Source: Bordetella genomosp. 11 (lineage in GTDB: Bacteria > Pseudomonadota > Gammaproteobacteria > Burkholderiales > Burkholderiaceae_B). Taken from it: a stretch of DNA of 64,000 bases. This document shows, piece after piece, positions 61,861 through 64,000 of this stretch. The DNA lies in NCBI RefSeq assembly GCF_002261215.1, contig NZ_NEVS01000001.1, forward strand, positions 372,001-436,000, read 5' to 3'. Every line of letters begins with the position of its first letter. The stretch's first letter is position 1. The position numbers and the translations under genes are program-made. The notes below the pieces were generated by a model. The model was given only the letters and a program-made list of their open reading frames with translations, made no database searches and was not told the origin of the DNA.

Positions 61861-62904
61861 TCAAGCATGGCGTTCAACGCGCATTTCGGGGTGGACAACA
61901 TCGCCGTCCCTCAAAATCTGCGTGTCGTCCAGCCACAGGCTGCATTGGCGCATCGGCAGATCCAGATGGCAGGCCGTATCGTTGTCCCCGCCGACCTCCA
62001 GGTTCGGTCCCAACGAAAAAAGCACGTTCCCATAGAACGCTAGCGCATTCATCACATGCTCGGCCTGCAGCTGGCGCGTCACCGAGAACTGATACCACCG
62101 CGCTTTCTCGTTCAGCCCCCAGCCGATGTGCGAAATCGCATAAGCGCGATCGTCATAAAAGCTCTTGATGTAGCTATCGATCAGGTGCGCATCCATCCCT
62201 GAGCCGGATATGTCGACGACATATCCGTTCTTGATCTTCAACGTCACCGGCGATTCTACGTACTTCTTGAAGGCGCAGAGAATATCGCCCGGTTGCAGCA
62301 CGACCGTGCCATTCACGCCCCCATCGTTTCCCTGCGTGAACGAGAAACCCGACGGGAAGTGATCCCAGCGGCCGGGCTCGAAGGTATAGCCGTATTCGGA
62401 AATCACCGGGTACTGGCCCAACTGATACGTCACATCGGTGCCGGCGGCGGAAGTGAACCGCAACTGCCTGGCTTTCTCCATGATGCCCTTGGCATATTCG
62501 ACCCGCCGCCGCAGGTCTTCTGTCGGGAACATCTGTTTCAGCACGTGGAACGGCTCCATCACCCGCAGGATCCGCACGCCCGCGGCCTGGATCTCTGCCT
62601 GCTCGCGTGAAAACAGCAGCCCCACCATATCGATCACCATATCCGCCGATTTCAGCGTCCGCATGGCGAGTTCGTTGCCCACCAGCGGATGGCGACCCTG
62701 CACGCCAACCGCATTCTGCTGTTCGCGGCGTACGTTCAGATTGAACGTCTTCGCGCCCAGGGCTTGGGCAGCAGCCATGAACGCGAAGGCGTTCTCCTGC
62801 CATTCATCGCCGGCGGTCAATACGATCACCGACTCGCCGGTCTTGACGCCGCAAAGCGTCAGCTCTTTGGTAAACAGCTCCAGTACTTCCGCGTCGACTT
62901 TCAA
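61861..62904 (-). CDS. nicX: 2,5-dihydroxypyridine 5,6-dioxygenase, NicX-like (M29-type fold)
   Basis: A 347-residue protein of the NicX group, which resembles M29 aminopeptidases but binds Fe(II). His259 (AISHIGWG), His313 and Asp315 (ACHLDLP) correspond in spacing to the iron ligands reported for P. putida NicX. The enzyme opens 2,5-dihydroxypyridine to N-formylmaleamate. It starts with a TTG at 62904, GAGGGGA upstream, overlapping the stop of the deformylase gene. An ordinary M29 aminopeptidase is excluded by context and by the HxD pair. Confidence 0.88.
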   Translation of the reverse strand: MKVDAEVLELFTKELTLCGVKTGESVIVLTAGDEWQENAFAFMAAAQALGAKTFNLNVRREQQNAVGVQGRHPLVGNELAMRTLKSADMVIDMVGLLFSREQAEIQAAGVRILRVMEPFHVLKQMFPTEDLRRRVEYAKGIMEKARQLRFTSAAGTDVTYQLGQYPVISEYGYTFEPGRWDHFPSGFSFTQGNDGGVNGTVVLQPGDILCAFKKYVESPVTLKIKNGYVVDISGSGMDAHLIDSYIKSFYDDRAYAISHIGWGLNEKARWYQFSVTRQLQAEHVMNALAFYGNVLFSLGPNLEVGGDNDTACHLDLPMRQCSLWLDDTQILRDGDVVHPEMRVERHA

Positions 62905-63725
62905 CCGGGATTCCCCTCTGTTTCGATATGCTTGGAAAGAATGCCGGCCAGAGCGTGCTGGAACGCTTCGAAGTTCTCGGCCTGCATCTGGTGGCCGACG
63001 CCGGGCAAGCGTGTGGCGTTCAGATCGCTGCGCAACTGCTTCATCTCGGCGACGTCGTCATCGGATACGACGCCGCCTTCTCCGGCGCAAAGCAGGGAAA
63101 CGGGCGCCTGGGCTCGCGCGAGATCGGCAAAGATGTCCTGGTTGTGGAAGTCGTCGTAGGCGACGTGCACGGCGCGTTCATCGCATGTGGACAGCCATTC
63201 CGCGCGGAGTCGCTGCAGGTCGTCCGGCCATGGCGCGGCGCTGCCGCCTTGTATGGCTTGCATGGCTTCGCCGCGATGCGCGGCTTTCAATAGGTCTACG
63301 GTCCTGGCCTTGGGGATGGGGTAGGGCCGCCGGCCGGGGCCGCTGGTGGGTGGGTCGATCAGTACCAGCCCGCCGAAAACCCCAGGCGCCTGCACCGCCG
63401 CGCGCAGCGCGATCCTGGCGCCCATGGAGTGGCCCAGCACGATCGGGCGATCAAGCCCCTTTGCCTGGATGAACGACACCACATCGCGCGCGCATGCGTC
63501 GACGCCATAGTCCAGATGCGGCCCCGCCTCGCTCAACCCGCGGCCGCGGACGTCCATGACATAGCAGTCATGGCAGTCGGCCAGCCAGTTCCCGACGTGG
63601 CTCCAGAGGATCGCCGGGCTGACGATGCCCGGGACAATCAGCACGGCAGGGCCGTCGCCCGCAAAGTGCAGGTAATGTTGCCGGATGCCGTTCGCCCGGA
63701 TATGCGCGCCTATTCGCTGAATCAC
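62901..63725 (-). CDS. nicD: N-formylmaleamate deformylase, NicD-like alpha/beta hydrolase
   Basis: A 274-residue alpha/beta hydrolase. Ser100 in the nucleophile elbow GHSMG, Asp124 (LVLIDPP) and His245 (PGVGHQMQ) form the triad, at nearly the same positions as recalled for P. putida NicD. It removes formate from N-formylmaleamate. The start is taken as a GTG at 63725 with AAGGA before it. An ATG at 63854 would add 43 unconserved residues and cover the promoter. It is the first gene of a two-gene operon with nicX, overlapping it by 4 bases. Confidence 0.87.
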   Translation of the reverse strand: MIQRIGAHIRANGIRQHYLHFAGDGPAVLIVPGIVSPAILWSHVGNWLADCHDCYVMDVRGRGLSEAGPHLDYGVDACARDVVSFIQAKGLDRPIVLGHSMGARIALRAAVQAPGVFGGLVLIDPPTSGPGRRPYPIPKARTVDLLKAAHRGEAMQAIQGGSAAPWPDDLQRLRAEWLSTCDERAVHVAYDDFHNQDIFADLARAQAPVSLLCAGEGGVVSDDDVAEMKQLRSDLNATRLPGVGHQMQAENFEAFQHALAGILSKHIETEGNPG

Positions 63726-63818
63726 ACTTCGTCCTTGGCAGTGCCTGCCGCAGCCCTTTGCGGAACCATTGTGCGCGATGTATGCCTCTCGCGCATCGCC
63801 GGCTGCGTTATGCACAGT

Positions 63819-63840
63819 AGAACGACATTCTATCAAACAG
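63819..63840 (-). promoter_or_regulatory. 22-bp operator site 2 upstream of nicD-nicX
   Basis: Read on the minus strand it starts CTGTTTG and ends with AGAA-N5-TTCT. It agrees with operator site 1 at 17 of 22 positions. It lies about 95 bases before the nicD start and overlaps the -10 hexamer of the promoter there. Confidence 0.7.
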
Positions 63841-63854
63841 AAAGGCCGCGTCAA
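63827..63854 (-). promoter_or_regulatory. promoter of nicD-nicX
   Basis: TTGACG (63854-63849) and TAGAAT (63832-63827) on the minus strand are 16 bases apart and close to the sigma-70 consensus. Operator site 2 covers the -10 hexamer, as at the Bug operon promoter. Confidence 0.65.
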
Positions 63855-64000
63855 TAGGCGTGTCCTCGTGGTCTGCTATTGCGAGCCCGGCCCCGCTTGC
63901 CGCGGGCCCGGTCAGCGTGGGGAGTTGCGGGCACGGGTTGCCGCGATGCATTGCCGGCGGCATGCGGGGCGGGCAGCCGCCCGCGCTATCCCTGGATCCG

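Noticed and set aside
61861..62904. Plain M29 leucyl aminopeptidase
   Set aside because: Position in an operon with the deformylase and the His/His-x-Asp iron-site spacing fit NicX-type dioxygenases better.
63855..64000. A further gene at the right edge
   Set aside because: One minus-strand frame stays open to the edge, but it has no convincing start, motif or composition, so it is not reported.

Overview
This 64 kb window is GC-rich chromosomal DNA of a beta-proteobacterium, most likely an Alcaligenaceae member of the Bordetella/Achromobacter type. The grounds are three orphan Bug-type (TctC) periplasmic solute-binding proteins each sitting beside catabolic enzymes, many LysR/GntR/IclR regulators, a MexAB-OprM-like efflux operon, and peripheral catabolic clusters. 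No rRNA, tRNA, CRISPR array, insertion sequence, integrase or phage gene was seen. Species assignment is inference.

Layout. 1-7.5 kb: an edge-truncated GNAT-like gene, a GlxA-type regulator, a 763-residue NEL-domain E3 ubiquitin ligase of the IpaH/SspH class (a type III secretion effector by family) preceded by a 27-codon coupled leader ORF, and a divergent pair encoding an endonuclease/exonuclease/phosphatase protein and a penicillin-acylase-family enzyme. 7.6-15.7 kb: FxLYD protein, two-subunit 3-oxoacid CoA-transferase, GntR regulator, two MmgE/PrpD proteins, a Bug receptor and a TcuA-like flavoprotein. 15.8-22.8 kb: queC, an acetyltransferase, ilvD with a strong shared terminator, an MFS exporter, an NAD-dependent oxidoreductase with SAF domain, and a 5'-nucleotidase. 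22.8-31 kb: thpR, then an RND efflux operon (adaptor, permease, outer-membrane factor) ending in an intrinsic terminator, with a divergent LysR gene and a repeat-bearing promoter region. 31-34.4 kb: LysR, Bug receptor and M28 peptidase. 34.5-42.8 kb: a small ORF, a SYLF lipoprotein, glgP, and two large adjacent genes (967 and 460 residues) of no recognised family. 42.9-46.7 kb: an SbcD/SbcC-like nuclease pair. 47-50.7 kb: a GT9 glycosyltransferase, an O-antigen ligase-like protein and a predicted nucleotidyltransferase-fold protein. 51.1-53.4 kb: LysR and a divergent FMN-dependent alpha-hydroxy-acid oxidase.

53.5-63.7 kb is a coherent pyridine-ring catabolic locus of the maleamate pathway. 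One minus-strand operon runs Bug receptor, molybdenum hydroxylase large subunit, CoxG-like protein, FAD subunit, 2Fe-2S subunit, FAD monooxygenase, maleamate-amidohydrolase-like protein. A second minus-strand operon carries N-formylmaleamate deformylase (nicD-like) and 2,5-dihydroxypyridine dioxygenase (nicX-like). An IclR regulator lies between them. A near-identical 22-bp site overlaps the -10 regions of both operon promoters, so one regulator probably controls the whole route. The maleate isomerase needed for the last step is not in the window. The final 275 bases contain only that promoter and no recognisable gene.

Many long open frames run antisense to real genes because of the high GC content; they are left out. 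Several starts were moved inward from the longest possible ORF on the basis of ribosome-binding sites, overlaps and family length.
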